A stretch of 19,672 nucleotides of DNA from JANQKX01 sp039028695 (GCA_039028695.1 JBCCHN010000096.1:1-19672), one strand, 5' to 3'; positions 6,781 through 15,191 are shown, numbered from the stretch's first letter. Notes: a model not told the origin generated them from the letters alone. Made by a program: numbers and translations.

Positions 6781-7745
6781 TATGTGTTTATGGGGGTGCC
6801 CACACCTGCCTCACAGGCCTTTTCGTAGACCAGGCCAGCCAGGGCCAGGTCACCCAAGGCCATGCCGCGAAACATGAATGCGGTTCTTTCTTCTGAGGTC
6901 TGCCGGGCCAAGGCTGGATCGGATATCAGACCCAAAAGATCCCCGCGCACCAACTCCGGCGGGGCCAGAGGATAGGGCATGGTGGCTTCTTGCTCCAGGT
7001 CATCAATGACGATCCGGTCAAAGGCGGTTGTGTCCTCTTTAATCCAAGGGGCACCCAAATCCGTTACCGCGGCGAAGGCCCCCGGCTTTAGCCAATGGGC
7101 ATTCAAAAAGGGCACCAGCTGCGGTGAGTAGGTCACCGAGGTAATAATCAAATCCGCGTCACTGACCGCGGATTGAGCGTCCGGGCTGGCGACCGGGTGC
7201 AGTCCCATGTCCGCGGCGCGTTGGCACAGGGCATCCCGATTGGCAGTTCCCCGTCCGAAGGCACGAACCTCTTTTAAAGGAAATAGTTCGGCAAAGGCTT
7301 CCAGATGGCTTTGCGCCTGGACGCCACAGCCGACAAAGGCGGCTATCGTTGAATCGGGTCGGGCTAGGCGCTTGGCGGCCACGGCGCTGAGGCCTGCGGT
7401 GCGAACGCCGGTAATCCAATTCCCGTCCACGATTGCCGCCGGTAACCCCGAGTCCCCGTGCAGCAGGGTGATCATGCCGTTGATTTGCGGCAATCCCCGT
7501 TTGGGATTGTCCGGGTTTAACACGACTGTTTTCACGGCCAAGATGGCCGGGTGATCCGAAACGGCCAGAGTGGCCATCATGTAGCGTCCGTCGGGTGCGA
7601 TGATGGCCGACTTTGGCGCCGCCCAGACCCGGTTGTCCGCTTGACCACGCAGCAAAGATTCGATTCGCTCCGTCACCTGGGTGGTGGTAATGCCGAGGCC
7701 GCACATGGTGTCATCGGAAAGGTAAAAAAAGGGCGTCGTTGTCAT
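6780..7745 (-). CDS. Ornithine cyclodeaminase / mu-crystallin family protein
   Basis: The 321-residue protein is a member of the NAD(P)-dependent OCD/mu-crystallin family. That family includes ornithine cyclodeaminase, alanine dehydrogenase and cyclic ketimine (pyrroline-2-carboxylate) reductases. Visible signatures are Lys72 in LAVKTVV (substrate-carboxylate region), the segment ITGVRTAGLSAVAAKRLA (111-128), the Rossmann nucleotide loop VGCGVQAQSHLEA (138-150) and VTDLGAPW later in the chain, which holds the conserved Asp. Length is normal for the family. Motifs alone cannot separate a cyclodeaminase from a reductase. It lies 40 bases downstream of the sulfotransferase-like gene on the same strand, so the two probably share a transcript. 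Confidence 0.9.
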   Translation of the reverse strand: MTTTPFFYLSDDTMCGLGITTTQVTERIESLLRGQADNRVWAAPKSAIIAPDGRYMMATLAVSDHPAILAVKTVVLNPDNPKRGLPQINGMITLLHGDSGLPAAIVDGNWITGVRTAGLSAVAAKRLARPDSTIAAFVGCGVQAQSHLEAFAELFPLKEVRAFGRGTANRDALCQRAADMGLHPVASPDAQSAVSDADLIITSVTYSPQLVPFLNAHWLKPGAFAAVTDLGAPWIKEDTTAFDRIVIDDLEQEATMPYPLAPPELVRGDLLGLISDPALARQTSEERTAFMFRGMALGDLALAGLVYEKACEAGVGTPINT

Positions 7746-7785
7746 GTCCTATCCTTTAGCCGGTCGAGCGACGCGCGCGTCCCGA

Positions 7786-8412
7786 TCATTCGTCCCGCCC
7801 GAACTGGCCGTGAAATTCGGCGCTTTGATTGCGATGGGGAAAAGGCTCAATGGGCACCGGTCGCTCCAAAAAGGCACAGAGCGGCGCCCATCCTTGCGAG
7901 ACGTCATAGGTCAAGAGGCGCTCGGGAGGAATGGTTCTCTGCACGTCGGCAATGTGATCGCGAAAGACCTGGATGGCGTGATCATGATCCCCCATGCGCC
8001 GGTCGAAGGTGCGCCGGTAGATCAAGGCATGGCCAACATGAACCGCCTTTCCCGACTCTCCCGCCTCATCTTCTTGGGCCTCAACGATGGGCAAGATAGT
8101 GGATTGGATGCTCTTGAACCAACTCTCTTCCGGACGGACAGAGAGCAAAACCTTGGCCTCTGAAAAGTAGTCCGCCAATTCGCGCCAATAATAGGCGGCC
8201 GGCCAATCCACGCTGGCCCTATAGCCCGCAAAAATCTCATCCCAGTCCGGGACCGCGCCGGCGGCAAGGGCGCGCCAAGCTGTTAACTGAACCGGCTTTT
8301 CCATAAGCTCGGCCATATGATGGCAAGGGCCAAAGCCCAACCGTTCCAACGCCATTTTCAGGGAATAGGTGCCGGTGCGACCAAATCCGGCGCCAACGAT
8401 GCTTAAAGCCAT
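7786..8412 (-). CDS. Sulfotransferase-fold protein (Sulfotransfer_4 type)
   Basis: The 208-residue protein begins with GAGFGRTGTYSLKMALERLGFGPC (residues 7-30, noncontiguous motif summary: GRTGTYS loop, then LGFGPC), the 5'-phosphosulfate-binding loop typical of the P-loop-like sulfotransferase group PF17784. The later SVRPEESWFKS (91-101) matches the 3'-phosphate-binding segment (usually RDPxxWxxS). Proteins of this group are often annotated as sulfotransferases, but few have proven substrates. A strong ribosome site (GGGGAGGT) precedes the ATG. It is the first gene of a two-gene minus-strand unit with the OCD-family gene. The C-terminus is charged and ends in GRDE. Family assignment is good; activity is unproven. 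Confidence 0.85.
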   Translation of the reverse strand: MALSIVGAGFGRTGTYSLKMALERLGFGPCHHMAELMEKPVQLTAWRALAAGAVPDWDEIFAGYRASVDWPAAYYWRELADYFSEAKVLLSVRPEESWFKSIQSTILPIVEAQEDEAGESGKAVHVGHALIYRRTFDRRMGDHDHAIQVFRDHIADVQRTIPPERLLTYDVSQGWAPLCAFLERPVPIEPFPHRNQSAEFHGQFGRDE

Positions 8413-8554
8413 GGCGCAACCTCCCCTCTTTGCAGCCGTCTTCCACTTCCAGGTAAAGTATGCCGTAAATTAAGAAGGTTGGCGATAGGTGCATTTGCCG
8501 CCACACTTGGGCTGGTCATGTCTTGGCGAAATCGTCAAAACAAGAACGGCTCTA

Positions 8555-8574
8555 CTTCCAGCACTGGCTGGAAG
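8555..8574. repeat. Perfect 8-bp inverted repeat in the divergent gap
   Basis: CTTCCAGC (8555-8562) and GCTGGAAG (8567-8574) are exact reverse complements separated by ACTG. It lies in the 268-base gap between the divergent sulfotransferase-like and AsmA genes. It has no T-run on either side, so a protein-binding site or an mRNA leader hairpin is more likely than a terminator. Nothing else clear is visible in this gap. Confidence 0.45.
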
Positions 8575-8680
8575 CCGCTGCATAGGGTGCGGTGCCTGAG
8601 TGGCGTTTGAACGACCCTTTGGTTAGGTCATCGCATCTAAAGAGGACTTTATTGAGACCGGTTTTGGTGGAGGCACCCCT

Positions 8681-10912
8681 TTGATCATACGGCGATTGCT
8701 TTTCGGACTTTTTGCCCTGCTTGGCGCCCTGGTGGTTACCGGCTATGCCGTGTTGGCCGCCTTTGACCTGAACGAACACAAGGGTGAAATTTCAGCAGCG
8801 GTCGAGGATCTGACAGGCCGAAAACTAGTCATTGCAGGGCGCCTCAGTTGGTCGGTTTCCTTTGGTATCGGGTGGCCAACGCCGGTGGTTGTTGGCAAGG
8901 ACTTGAGTCTGGGCAACTCGAGCTGGGGGTCGGCCGCAAGTCTTTTGGAGATAGATCGCCTGGAGGTCGGATTTGATCTTTGGAAGCTCATTTTTGGGAC
9001 TTTTGATGCGGAGTATTTTCTGGCCGACCAGGGCATATTACAGCTGGAAAAGAGCCAGGATGGACAGGTCAATTGGGATTTGCCCATCGGTCAAGAGGAA
9101 GTGGAACAGACCGAGGACTATCTGGGCGGCGATTTTCCCTATTTGCGTCGCGGCACCATCACCAGCCTATCGGTCCGCTTTAGCGAGCCGGGCCAGGAGA
9201 ATCGCCTGACCGGCGAAATTGATCAGTTGGACGTCTCGGTTCAAGATCGCGGCAATCTCCTCTCACTGGCACTGGACGGGCAGGTCAATAAACAGCCGGT
9301 GATCGGCAGGGGCGAGCTGACCGCCCTGCGCAGCCTGGCCTTGGGCCGGATATCACCGCTCAAGCTGGACTTGCAGCTAAAAGACAGCCGCCTATCTCTG
9401 TCGGGCACAACCGGTGAACGGGACGGCGAGTCCTTCTTGTCAGTGAGCTTTGAGGCGGACGGGCCGAAGATTGCATCTCTGGCCAAGCTTTTAACCCTTG
9501 AATGGCCTGAAGTGGGTGATTTTAAGGCAAGCGGCCATCTGGCGGTCACCGGCCAATCTTTGGATCTTACTAAACTCAAGGCGAGTTTAGGGCCCAGTGA
9601 CCTTGCTGGTAGTGTGGCTGTGGACTTTGATGCGCCGGGCAAAGCGACGGTCAATCTGACCGCCAGTGAGATCGACGTCACGCCTTTTTTGGGGGGCGCC
9701 ACCTTGGAAAGCGATCAGGATGTGGTCCAAGAAGAACCCGCCACCAAGGACGAACCAGCCTTTGTATTTGGCACTGAGCCCTTGCCGTTCGATGTTTTGC
9801 CCGAAGCTCAGAGTGTCTTTGATCTAAAGGCCCGCAAGGTGGTGGTCGATAAGCTTACGTTTGACGATGTGGCCGTGAAAGGCAAAGCGGGAAACAAATC
9901 CCTGGAGCTGGAGAGTTTTCACGTGGGCTTCGACGGCGCCTCGATTAAAGGAAGCGCCCAAGTCGATGACTCGACGCCGCCTATGGCGTCCTTGGATCTC
10001 TTGACGCAAGATTTTGATCTGGGCACTTACCTAAAGGACCATGATGTGACCGACCTTGTGGTCGGCAAAATTGATGTCGGTCTGAAGATTAGGGGAACCG
10101 GCAGCTCCCCACGAGAGCTTGTCAGTGGCCTCAACGGTCATGCCGGGGTGGTGATGGGCGATGGCAAGATTGCGAGCCGCTATGTGGACTTGATCGCCAC
10201 TGATTTGTTGCAGTTCATTATGCCATGGAAAAAGAACGTGGACGAAACGATCATCAAGTGTGCCTTGGTACAGTTTGAGATTACAGACGGGTTGGCCAAA
10301 TCTCAGTCCATGTTGTTTGACACTCAGAACATCACCATGTCGGGACAGGGCACTATCGACCTGACCAGCGAAAAAGTGGACTTCAGCCTTCGTCCCCGAC
10401 CGAAGGATCCAACCCTAATCTCTTTGGCGACCGGTCTTCGTGTCACCGGTACACTATTGGATACTCATGTTTCGGTCGATCCTCTCTCCCTTGCGGTTGA
10501 AGCGGCGGAGGGGACAGCCGGGGTGCTCTTGCTAGGTCCAGCGGGTATTCTTATTCCTTTTGTGTCCCTGGGTGCCGGGCATAATCACCCATGCGTCAAC
10601 GACTTGCAAAAAGTCTTTGGTAAATCTCTATCTGATAAAAGTCTGACGAACTCATCGGGCGACAAAACCTCTCCTGCGACGGCTAACAGCGATAGCAGCG
10701 ATGCGCCACCGCTCGAGGTCTTATTGCCCGCCTCGGGCACGCACATCACACCAGACCAGTTAGCGTCCTATCTTGAAGACTTAGGCTACGAAAAGGTGGC
10801 GAACGTGACCAAAGAAGGCAATATTTTCCATGCAGATGCCGACTGGAAGGGCCGCCCTTTGCGTTTGCGCATTGATAGCAGGTTGGACAAGATCGAAGTT
10901 AGCGACCGATAG
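8681..10912 (+). CDS. AsmA-family protein with PepSY-like C-terminus
   Basis: This 743-residue envelope protein has an N-terminal membrane anchor at residues 3-27, followed directly by the AsmA signature (LTGRKLVIAGRLSWSVS and a VVVGKDLSLGN strand). The long beta-rich middle and the domain around 540-620 (GTIDLTSEKVDFSLRPRPKD) match the AsmA C-terminal module. AsmA/TamB/YhdP-type proteins form grooves that bridge inner and outer membrane and are linked to phospholipid transport. After AGHNHPCVNDLQK, where many homologues end, a Ser/Asp-rich linker leads to a final 50 residues (694-743, LASYLEDLGYEKV to KIEVSDR). Their pattern (helix, then y-v-A-dW-GR-l-l-iDs-l-kI) resembles a PepSY unit. The start is TTG, supported by GGAGG upstream. 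The gene converges on the permease. Confidence 0.88.
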   Translation: MIIRRLLFGLFALLGALVVTGYAVLAAFDLNEHKGEISAAVEDLTGRKLVIAGRLSWSVSFGIGWPTPVVVGKDLSLGNSSWGSAASLLEIDRLEVGFDLWKLIFGTFDAEYFLADQGILQLEKSQDGQVNWDLPIGQEEVEQTEDYLGGDFPYLRRGTITSLSVRFSEPGQENRLTGEIDQLDVSVQDRGNLLSLALDGQVNKQPVIGRGELTALRSLALGRISPLKLDLQLKDSRLSLSGTTGERDGESFLSVSFEADGPKIASLAKLLTLEWPEVGDFKASGHLAVTGQSLDLTKLKASLGPSDLAGSVAVDFDAPGKATVNLTASEIDVTPFLGGATLESDQDVVQEEPATKDEPAFVFGTEPLPFDVLPEAQSVFDLKARKVVVDKLTFDDVAVKGKAGNKSLELESFHVGFDGASIKGSAQVDDSTPPMASLDLLTQDFDLGTYLKDHDVTDLVVGKIDVGLKIRGTGSSPRELVSGLNGHAGVVMGDGKIASRYVDLIATDLLQFIMPWKKNVDETIIKCALVQFEITDGLAKSQSMLFDTQNITMSGQGTIDLTSEKVDFSLRPRPKDPTLISLATGLRVTGTLLDTHVSVDPLSLAVEAAEGTAGVLLLGPAGILIPFVSLGAGHNHPCVNDLQKVFGKSLSDKSLTNSSGDKTSPATANSDSSDAPPLEVLLPASGTHITPDQLASYLEDLGYEKVANVTKEGNIFHADADWKGRPLRLRIDSRLDKIEVSDR

Positions 10913-10942
10913 CCTGGTGCGTTGGTTCTGGGATGCGGCTCC

Positions 10943-12574
10943 TCAAAAATCCTGATCGCTTTCGTCACCGGCCGCGATTTCCTCGGCCAAGTAAAGACTT
11001 GCCTTTTCGTTGGGCAAGCGTTGGGCATAGCCTAGGTAAAAAGTGAATAAAGCAAGCAGGGCACAAGCAAGGGAATCCCAACCAAAGGGAATTACTCCCA
11101 GACCACCGCCAAAGTTGCCCAGATAGGACAGTAGCCAAGTTCCGCAGAGCAGAACCAAAAGCCAAATGCCTTGCTTTAGATCCAGGTTTTGCAGGGAAAA
11201 ACCGTCTTTGAGTTGGCTAAAAGCAAACAACAGCCCACCCACGGCCAGAGTGAGCGCCAGGTGAAACGTGGTATTCCATCCGGTCCAGTAAATCACCAGA
11301 ACGGCGCAGATGAAAGCTAGGGGAGCGGTTATCCCGACAACAGGCACGGCAAAGCCCCGCTTCATATGAGGCAGCTGTGAGCGAAGGCTGTAGACGCACA
11401 ATGGTCCGACGCAAAAGGATAGGGCAAGGGCCGCAACTTGAAGTGACACCATCTTCTCGAAGCTGAAGGTGAAGATCATGGCCATACCCAGGGCATAGTT
11501 GAACCACAGAGCGCGCAGGGGCACGCCTCGATTTGAGATTTTGTCCAAAAATTTTAAAAAAAAGCCGTTGCGGCTGAGCGCCAAGGCCAGGCGGGCATTC
11601 GAGGCCGTGGCCACCAATCCACCGCCGAAGGGGGCTATAAGGGCGCCGCCGTAAATCACCCCACTCACCCATAACAGGCCCAAGCTGGTGGCGAGCGCGG
11701 CCAGCGGCCCCAATTGGTGGTCAAAGGTCAGGTCGTCCCAACCACTGATCAACTCATCATTGGGTAAGGCGCCGATAAAGGCTACTTGGATCAGCATATA
11801 GATGGCGGCGCAAATGAGAACGGATAGCGTGAGCGCTAGCGGTATGGTCACCTTTGGATTCTTGGTCTCACCAGCCATGTCGATGGCGTGACGAAAACCA
11901 AAAAAGGCGAAAATGACACCACCGGACGCAATACCGGTCATGATGCCCTTCAGGCCTCCGGGGGCAAAACCCGCATCGGCGGTGAAATTGTCCACGTCGA
12001 AACGCGAGGCGATGAGGGCCACGCTTATGGAGATGGGGATGAGAATTTTTATCCAGGTAAGACCCGTGTTACAGGCGGCAAAAATGCGCACGCCGAAATA
12101 ATTGATGATAACCATGACCAGCATCAAGCTGCCGGCGATGACGATGCCAATCCAACTTAAATTATGCTCGGACACGTCCCCGACAAAGATGAAATCCCAT
12201 TCATTGCTGGCGTATTCCAGGGTGACCATGACCGCAATGGGGGCGTTCATGCAGTAACCGACCCAGGCGGCGAAACCGATCGCCATGCTGACAACGTTGC
12301 CATAGCTGAAATGGGGAATACGAGCGATGCCGCCGGCCACCGGCAGCAACGAGGCAATCTCTGCGAAGGTGAGGGTGATGAGCAGGATCATCACCGCGCC
12401 GATAAGCCAGGACACAAGGGCGGCAGGGCCAGCCGCCTGTGCAACCAGCAAGGGCGCGAACAGCCAGCCCGACCCCATCATGCCACCGACAGCGACAAAG
12501 CAAAGGCCAATAAGGCCTACGTGGCGGTTCAGTTTGGTGGCGTTCTGTGCAGTGGATTTCTGGTCGCTTGCCAC
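10943..12574 (-). CDS. APC-superfamily amino-acid permease
   Basis: The 543-residue protein has about 12 hydrophobic helices. Helix 1 holds the substrate-binding unwound motif as GGMMGSGWLFAP (residues 30-41), the counterpart of the G(S/M)G signature of amino acid/polyamine/organocation carriers. A cytoplasmic loop reads AGETKNPKVTIPLA, another APC hallmark. It is predicted to be an inner-membrane importer or exchanger of amino acids or related amines; the substrate is not determinable. The start codon is GTG with a GGAGGAG ribosome site about 11 bases upstream. The C-terminal tail is acidic (EEIAAGDESDQDF). It ends 30 bases from the convergent AsmA gene, with no clear hairpin in that gap. 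Confidence 0.92.
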   Translation of the reverse strand: MASDQKSTAQNATKLNRHVGLIGLCFVAVGGMMGSGWLFAPLLVAQAAGPAALVSWLIGAVMILLITLTFAEIASLLPVAGGIARIPHFSYGNVVSMAIGFAAWVGYCMNAPIAVMVTLEYASNEWDFIFVGDVSEHNLSWIGIVIAGSLMLVMVIINYFGVRIFAACNTGLTWIKILIPISISVALIASRFDVDNFTADAGFAPGGLKGIMTGIASGGVIFAFFGFRHAIDMAGETKNPKVTIPLALTLSVLICAAIYMLIQVAFIGALPNDELISGWDDLTFDHQLGPLAALATSLGLLWVSGVIYGGALIAPFGGGLVATASNARLALALSRNGFFLKFLDKISNRGVPLRALWFNYALGMAMIFTFSFEKMVSLQVAALALSFCVGPLCVYSLRSQLPHMKRGFAVPVVGITAPLAFICAVLVIYWTGWNTTFHLALTLAVGGLLFAFSQLKDGFSLQNLDLKQGIWLLVLLCGTWLLSYLGNFGGGLGVIPFGWDSLACALLALFTFYLGYAQRLPNEKASLYLAEEIAAGDESDQDF

Positions 12575-12685
12575 GAACCGCTACTCCTCCACGTTCCTGC
12601 TCCTCAACAATTGTCGGCAGAAACTCTTTTTGAGGGTGTCGACGAATTGCTTCAGCCTAAAGGTGCCGGAAGCCCAGGAAAAGCG

Positions 12686-12702
12686 AATTAAGTTTCCTAA
12701 TT
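12686..12702. promoter_or_regulatory. A+T-rich inverted repeat upstream of the permease
   Basis: AATTA (12686-12690) and TAATT (12698-12702) flank an AGTTTCC core and form a 17-base imperfect palindrome about 110 bases before the GTG start of the permease. It could be an operator, but no known binding site is recognised. Confidence 0.3.
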
Positions 12703-12709
12703 GAAAGCC

Positions 12710-12748
12710 CCGATGATCCTGATTCGCCGAATAGGCGCGGATCTTCGG
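12710..12748 (-). terminator. Hairpin after the cystatin-like gene, possible terminator
   Basis: CCGA-T-GATCC (12710-12719) pairs with GGATC-T-TCGG (12739-12748) with one T-T mismatch, and CGCC / GGCG (12725-12728, 12734-12737) closes the inner stem. Read on the minus strand, this lies 17 bases after the cystatin-like stop codon and is followed by GGGCTTTCAATT. The T-tract is short, so this is a moderate candidate. Confidence 0.45.
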
Positions 12749-12764
12749 TCAAGGTTGATCCGGT

Positions 12765-13109
12765 TTACTGCCAGTCCCAAGAGGTCAGGCTGAGCTGTCC
12801 CTCAAGATCTCGATAAACCACCGCCTCGGCCAAGCGGCTGATGCTGCCGTCGCGCACTTGCAGGATCAGGCGATAGTTTAGGCCGGCCACCACCTGTTCA
12901 TAAGCCTTGAGAACATGATGCAGAGTAAGGCTTTGAGATGCGTTCGCCGATTCGGTTTGGACGGCGAATTGGGCCGCTTCGATCACCGCTTCCTCGTCCA
13001 CTTCGACCGTCTTATAAGCACCAACGACATCGTTGGCGTCGTCACTGCTGCATGCGCTGAGCCCCACCGCCAAAATTGCGATACCCAGGATTACAAGGCG
13101 CCTCATCAC
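12765..13109 (-). CDS. Cystatin-like lipoprotein
   Basis: The 114-residue protein starts with a signal peptide ending in a lipobox (VGLSAC, Cys20), so it should be lipid-anchored in the envelope. The mature part follows the cystatin plan, the fold of inhibitors of papain-like cysteine proteases. It has a Gly near the mature N-terminus (Gly30), a helix with FAV (48-50) followed by the strand-leading LTLHHVLKAY, the central QVVAG loop (72-76) immediately followed by LNYRLILQV, and Trp residues near the C-terminus (111, 113) where cystatins have their second hairpin Trp. QxVxG plus NY is the diagnostic cystatin combination. Inhibitory activity is inferred. GTG (13109) or ATG (13106) may be the start; GAGAGG lies upstream. 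It is a single-gene unit divergent from the MDR oxidoreductase. Confidence 0.8.
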   Translation of the reverse strand: MMRRLVILGIAILAVGLSACSSDDANDVVGAYKTVEVDEEAVIEAAQFAVQTESANASQSLTLHHVLKAYEQVVAGLNYRLILQVRDGSISRLAEAVVYRDLEGQLSLTSWDWQ

Positions 13110-13301
13110 TTTCTATTGCCTCTCAAGCTGTTCCTACCAAAACATTTTAGTGCCTTGCCGGGTCTCTATTTTGCCAAGCATAGCCTTTGTATCCAAAGAA
13201 GCGCTAGAGCCAATGGGATGAACGCGCTATTCTTTTTTGTCTTTGTCCAACCACCGGTCGAGCCTCTTTGTGGCGACCAAAATCCTAGGGAGAGATCAAC
13301 C

Positions 13302-14303
13302 ATGCTCGCGGCCTATTACAGCACAAGAGGAGCTGCCCGGGAGGTTCTGGAGGTGGGCGAGCTGCCGACCCCAACGCCGGACGAGGGGGAGGTGCTGGTG
13401 CGGATTGGTGCGTCGGGCACCAATCCTTCCGATGTCAAAACCCGAAATGGCAACATGGGCCCGATGACCGTGGACCGCTGTGTGCCCCATTGCGACGGCG
13501 CCGGCGTCATTGAAGCGGTGGGCGAGGGCATCTCGGACCGACGTGTTGGCGAGCGGGTTTGGCTCTACAACGTAAATCGCACCGACGATGGTCTTGGGCA
13601 GAGTGCAATTGGCACGGCGGCTCAATATGTTGCGCTCGATGCAGACTTGGCGGTGCCCCTGACCAACGGCGTTAGCTTGGTGGAAGGCGCATGCCTTGGT
13701 GTCCCTGCCATGACTGCTCACCGGGCGCTATTCGCTGATGGTGGCATTGAGGGGCAATCTATCCTCATCACTGGCGGCGCCGGAGCGGTGGGCGCCATGG
13801 CCATACAAATGGCTACTGCTGCTGGTGCGCGGGTGATCACGACGGTTAGTGGCGACACCAAGGCGGAAGCCGCTTTGGCCGACGGAGCCGACGCTGTGGT
13901 GAACTATAAAACCGAGCCCTTGGTGGAGGCGGTGCTTGAGGCCAATCGAGGCCAAAAGCTAGATCGTGTTGTCGACGTGGACTTCGGCACTCACATCAAT
14001 TTGACCACCGACCTTCTAAAGCCCAACGGCATCGTCGCTGCTTATGCTTCCATGGGCAGCCCTCAGCCAAGCCTCAACTACTATCCCTTGATGTTCAACA
14101 ACACCCTCATGCGCTTGGTCTTTGTCTATGCCATGCCTTTCGATGCGCAAATCGAAGCCCAGCTCGACATTGATGAGATGCTGCGGGCCGGCGCCATCAG
14201 TCCTCGAGTGGCCTCGACCCACCCCTTAAGCGACATCGTTGCCGCCCATGAAGAGGTCGAGGCCGGCCAACAAATCGGGAATGTTGTCCTTGAGATTTCT
14301 TAA
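13302..14303 (+). CDS. Zinc-free MDR-family oxidoreductase (NADPH:quinone reductase-like)
   Basis: From the ATG at 13302, preceded by AGGGAGAG, the product has 333 residues. It is a medium-chain dehydrogenase/reductase: a GroES-like N-terminal domain (VLVRIGASGTNPSDVKTRNG, then PHCDGAGVIEAVGEG at about 62-76) and a Rossmann domain with the nucleotide loop GGAGAVGAMAIQMA (158-171). The structural-zinc cysteine cluster of alcohol dehydrogenases is absent, which places it with zeta-crystallin/Qor-type NADPH-dependent quinone or enone reductases. The frame stays open upstream to 12915, but that extension runs antisense through the cystatin-like gene and looks random, so it is not used. The PanB-like gene follows after about 50 bases and may be co-transcribed. 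Confidence 0.9.
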   Translation: MLAAYYSTRGAAREVLEVGELPTPTPDEGEVLVRIGASGTNPSDVKTRNGNMGPMTVDRCVPHCDGAGVIEAVGEGISDRRVGERVWLYNVNRTDDGLGQSAIGTAAQYVALDADLAVPLTNGVSLVEGACLGVPAMTAHRALFADGGIEGQSILITGGAGAVGAMAIQMATAAGARVITTVSGDTKAEAALADGADAVVNYKTEPLVEAVLEANRGQKLDRVVDVDFGTHINLTTDLLKPNGIVAAYASMGSPQPSLNYYPLMFNNTLMRLVFVYAMPFDAQIEAQLDIDEMLRAGAISPRVASTHPLSDIVAAHEEVEAGQQIGNVVLEIS

Positions 14304-14354
14304 CGTTGGCAATTCTCTGATAAGAGCGGTGACAAGCGAACGGGGGTGAAGACC

Positions 14355-15191
14355 ATGAAAAGAATCTACGATTTCGGCCGCCGCCCAGCCAAACGCAACT
14401 ACACCCTGGCTGATCTGCGAGCCCTCAAAGGTTCCGGTAAGCGTTTGACCATGTGCAATCCGAAAAACGCGACCGAGATCCAGGCCTGCGTGGATGCGGG
14501 CATTGACCTTCTGACCGTCTGGGACAATCAGATGGAGGAGGCCCGTCGCATCGCTCCCACGACTTTCATGGGCACGGGCACAACCTGGGCCCAGTATGCC
14601 ACGCCCGATGACATTCTGCGCAACGCTTTAGACTTCATGGAAAAGGGCTGCGATCTCTATTACACCTTGCGCTCCTATGATGTACTGGAGATGCTGACCA
14701 AGGAGAACATCCCCGTTCAAAGTCACATTGGCCTCATCCCCACCTTCAGCCATTGGTGCGGGGGCCTGCGCGCCTGGGGCCGCACCGCTGAGGAGGCCAT
14801 GGAGATCTACCGGACGATTAAGCGTCTTGAGGATGTGGGCGTCTTTGCCGTTGAGGTAGAATGCATCGCTGAGGAGGTTCTGAAAGCTGTCACCGAAAAA
14901 ACCTCCGTCGTGACCTTTTCTTTAGGGTCAGGCAATGCCGGTGAAGCGGTGTTTGCCTTCATGGCCGATATCTGCGGCGAAGACAGTGAAGAGGAAACGC
15001 CGCCCAAGCATGCCTACGCGTTCGGTAACTTGGGCCGTCTTCACAAACAAATCTACGAGGAACGGGTGGCCGCCCTGAAAGAGTTCCAAGCCGAGGTCAC
15101 GGCCTTGAAGTTTCCCTATCGCCAGACCTCGGTTTTCATGCACCCCGATGAGGAGGACAAGTTCCTCGAGGCACTCGATAAGGCGACTTAG
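14355..15191 (+). CDS. Divergent PanB-like protein (ketopantoate hydroxymethyltransferase superfamily)
   Basis: The 278-residue protein resembles 3-methyl-2-oxobutanoate hydroxymethyltransferase, the TIM-barrel enzyme of pantothenate synthesis. Aligned by eye with PanB, VWDNQM (55-60) matches the VGDSLG strand (Mg ligand Asp kept at 57), YATPDD (81-86) matches YATPEQ, SHIGLIPT (123-130) matches GHIGLTPQ, GGLRAWGRTAEEA matches GGxxxQGRTxEEA, and VEVEC (166-170) holds the catalytic-type Glu169. The second metal Asp (DLPF) is replaced by Gly75, and the Lys of KLEGG is missing (YYTLRS). It may therefore catalyse a different aldol-type reaction, or none. GTG at 14346 is an alternative start, but the ribosome site GGGGGTG favours ATG 14355. 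It ends with a four-base convergent overlap with the Lrp-type gene. Confidence 0.75.
   Translation: MKRIYDFGRRPAKRNYTLADLRALKGSGKRLTMCNPKNATEIQACVDAGIDLLTVWDNQMEEARRIAPTTFMGTGTTWAQYATPDDILRNALDFMEKGCDLYYTLRSYDVLEMLTKENIPVQSHIGLIPTFSHWCGGLRAWGRTAEEAMEIYRTIKRLEDVGVFAVEVECIAEEVLKAVTEKTSVVTFSLGSGNAGEAVFAFMADICGEDSEEETPPKHAYAFGNLGRLHKQIYEERVAALKEFQAEVTALKFPYRQTSVFMHPDEEDKFLEALDKAT

Noticed and set aside
12915..13301. Long in-frame upstream extension of the MDR oxidoreductase (start at 12915).
   Set aside because: It runs antisense through the cystatin-like lipoprotein gene and encodes no recognisable sequence. The ATG at 13302 has a ribosome site and begins at the normal family N-terminus.
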